The translations under genes and the position numbers were made by a program. A DNA stretch of 23,454 bases from Bacillota bacterium (lineage in GTDB: Bacteria; Bacillota; Clostridia; Lachnospirales; Lachnospiraceae): NCBI GenBank assembly GCA_023416695.1, contig JAEZGY010000005.1:1-23454 (forward strand). The letters run 5' to 3'. The notes beneath the pieces were generated by a model that worked only from the letters and a program-made list of their open reading frames with translations, did not search any database and was not told the DNA's origin. Of this stretch, positions 23,399 to 23,454 are shown one piece after another. The number at the start of each line of letters is the position of its first letter. Position 1 is the first letter of the stretch.

Positions 23399-23454
23399 GC
23401 AGTTACTCCTTTCAAACTATCTTTCTTCATCTATTCAATATAGCAACATGTACC

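Overview
The window reads as chromosome of a low-G+C, motile, rod-shaped Clostridia, most like a Lachnospiraceae member (Lachnoclostridium/Clostridium phytofermentans type). This rests on gene content (secA-prfB, long-form HPF, a PheB-like ACT protein beside hom, the ApgM-type kinase in the threonine pathway, the MreB/Mbl-FlhO-FlhP cluster, YvyF with ComFC), on A/T-rich codon use, and on strong AGGAGG-type ribosome binding sites. The species cannot be fixed from sequence alone. I see no tRNA, rRNA, insertion sequence, prophage or CRISPR array. Almost all genes lie on the minus strand; only yjfB, the acyl-ACP thioesterase and cvfB are on plus.

Layout from the left. (1) 1-3144: an aspartate-family operon read leftward from a sigma-A promoter: PheB-like ACT regulator, homoserine dehydrogenase, an ApgM-family protein likely to be the homoserine kinase, and the start of aspartokinase, cut by the window edge. 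(2) 3224-8442: hpf with its own promoter and terminator, then secA-prfB-cheW. prfB uses the programmed +1 frameshift, so its true start (GTG at 4930) lies upstream of the simple open frame. (3) 8443-8969: a gene-free, A/T-rich stretch holding five DnaA-box-like sites within 91 bp, the most unusual feature here. (4) 8970-10916: a PilZ protein and a secreted SH3b-NlpC/P60 cell-wall hydrolase. (5) 11024-13870: trxB, a small YjfB-type motility gene on the opposite strand, a CPBP membrane protease and RidA. (6) 13988-15750: the plus-strand pair acyl-ACP thioesterase and CvfB, with a 10-bp inverted repeat over the promoter and a 23-bp perfect hairpin shared with the convergent yvyF gene. (7) 15747-20219: yvyF, comFC, a sugar nucleotidyltransferase and recD2. 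(8) 20238-23398: rod-binding protein, FlgG/FlhP, FlgF/FlhO and MreB/Mbl.

Motility is a recurring theme: CheW, PilZ, YjfB, YvyF, two rod/hook proteins and a rod-binding protein. Two of these units, flhO and yjfB, share an almost identical sigma-D (sigma-28)-like promoter (TTAAT, 15 bp, GYCGATATA), which suggests one flagellar sigma factor controls both. The rest is housekeeping: protein export, translation termination, ribosome hibernation, redox, DNA repair and wall remodelling. No obvious new defence or mobile system is visible. The best candidates for something undescribed are the DnaA-box cluster, the thioesterase operator and the ApgM-type homoserine kinase step.
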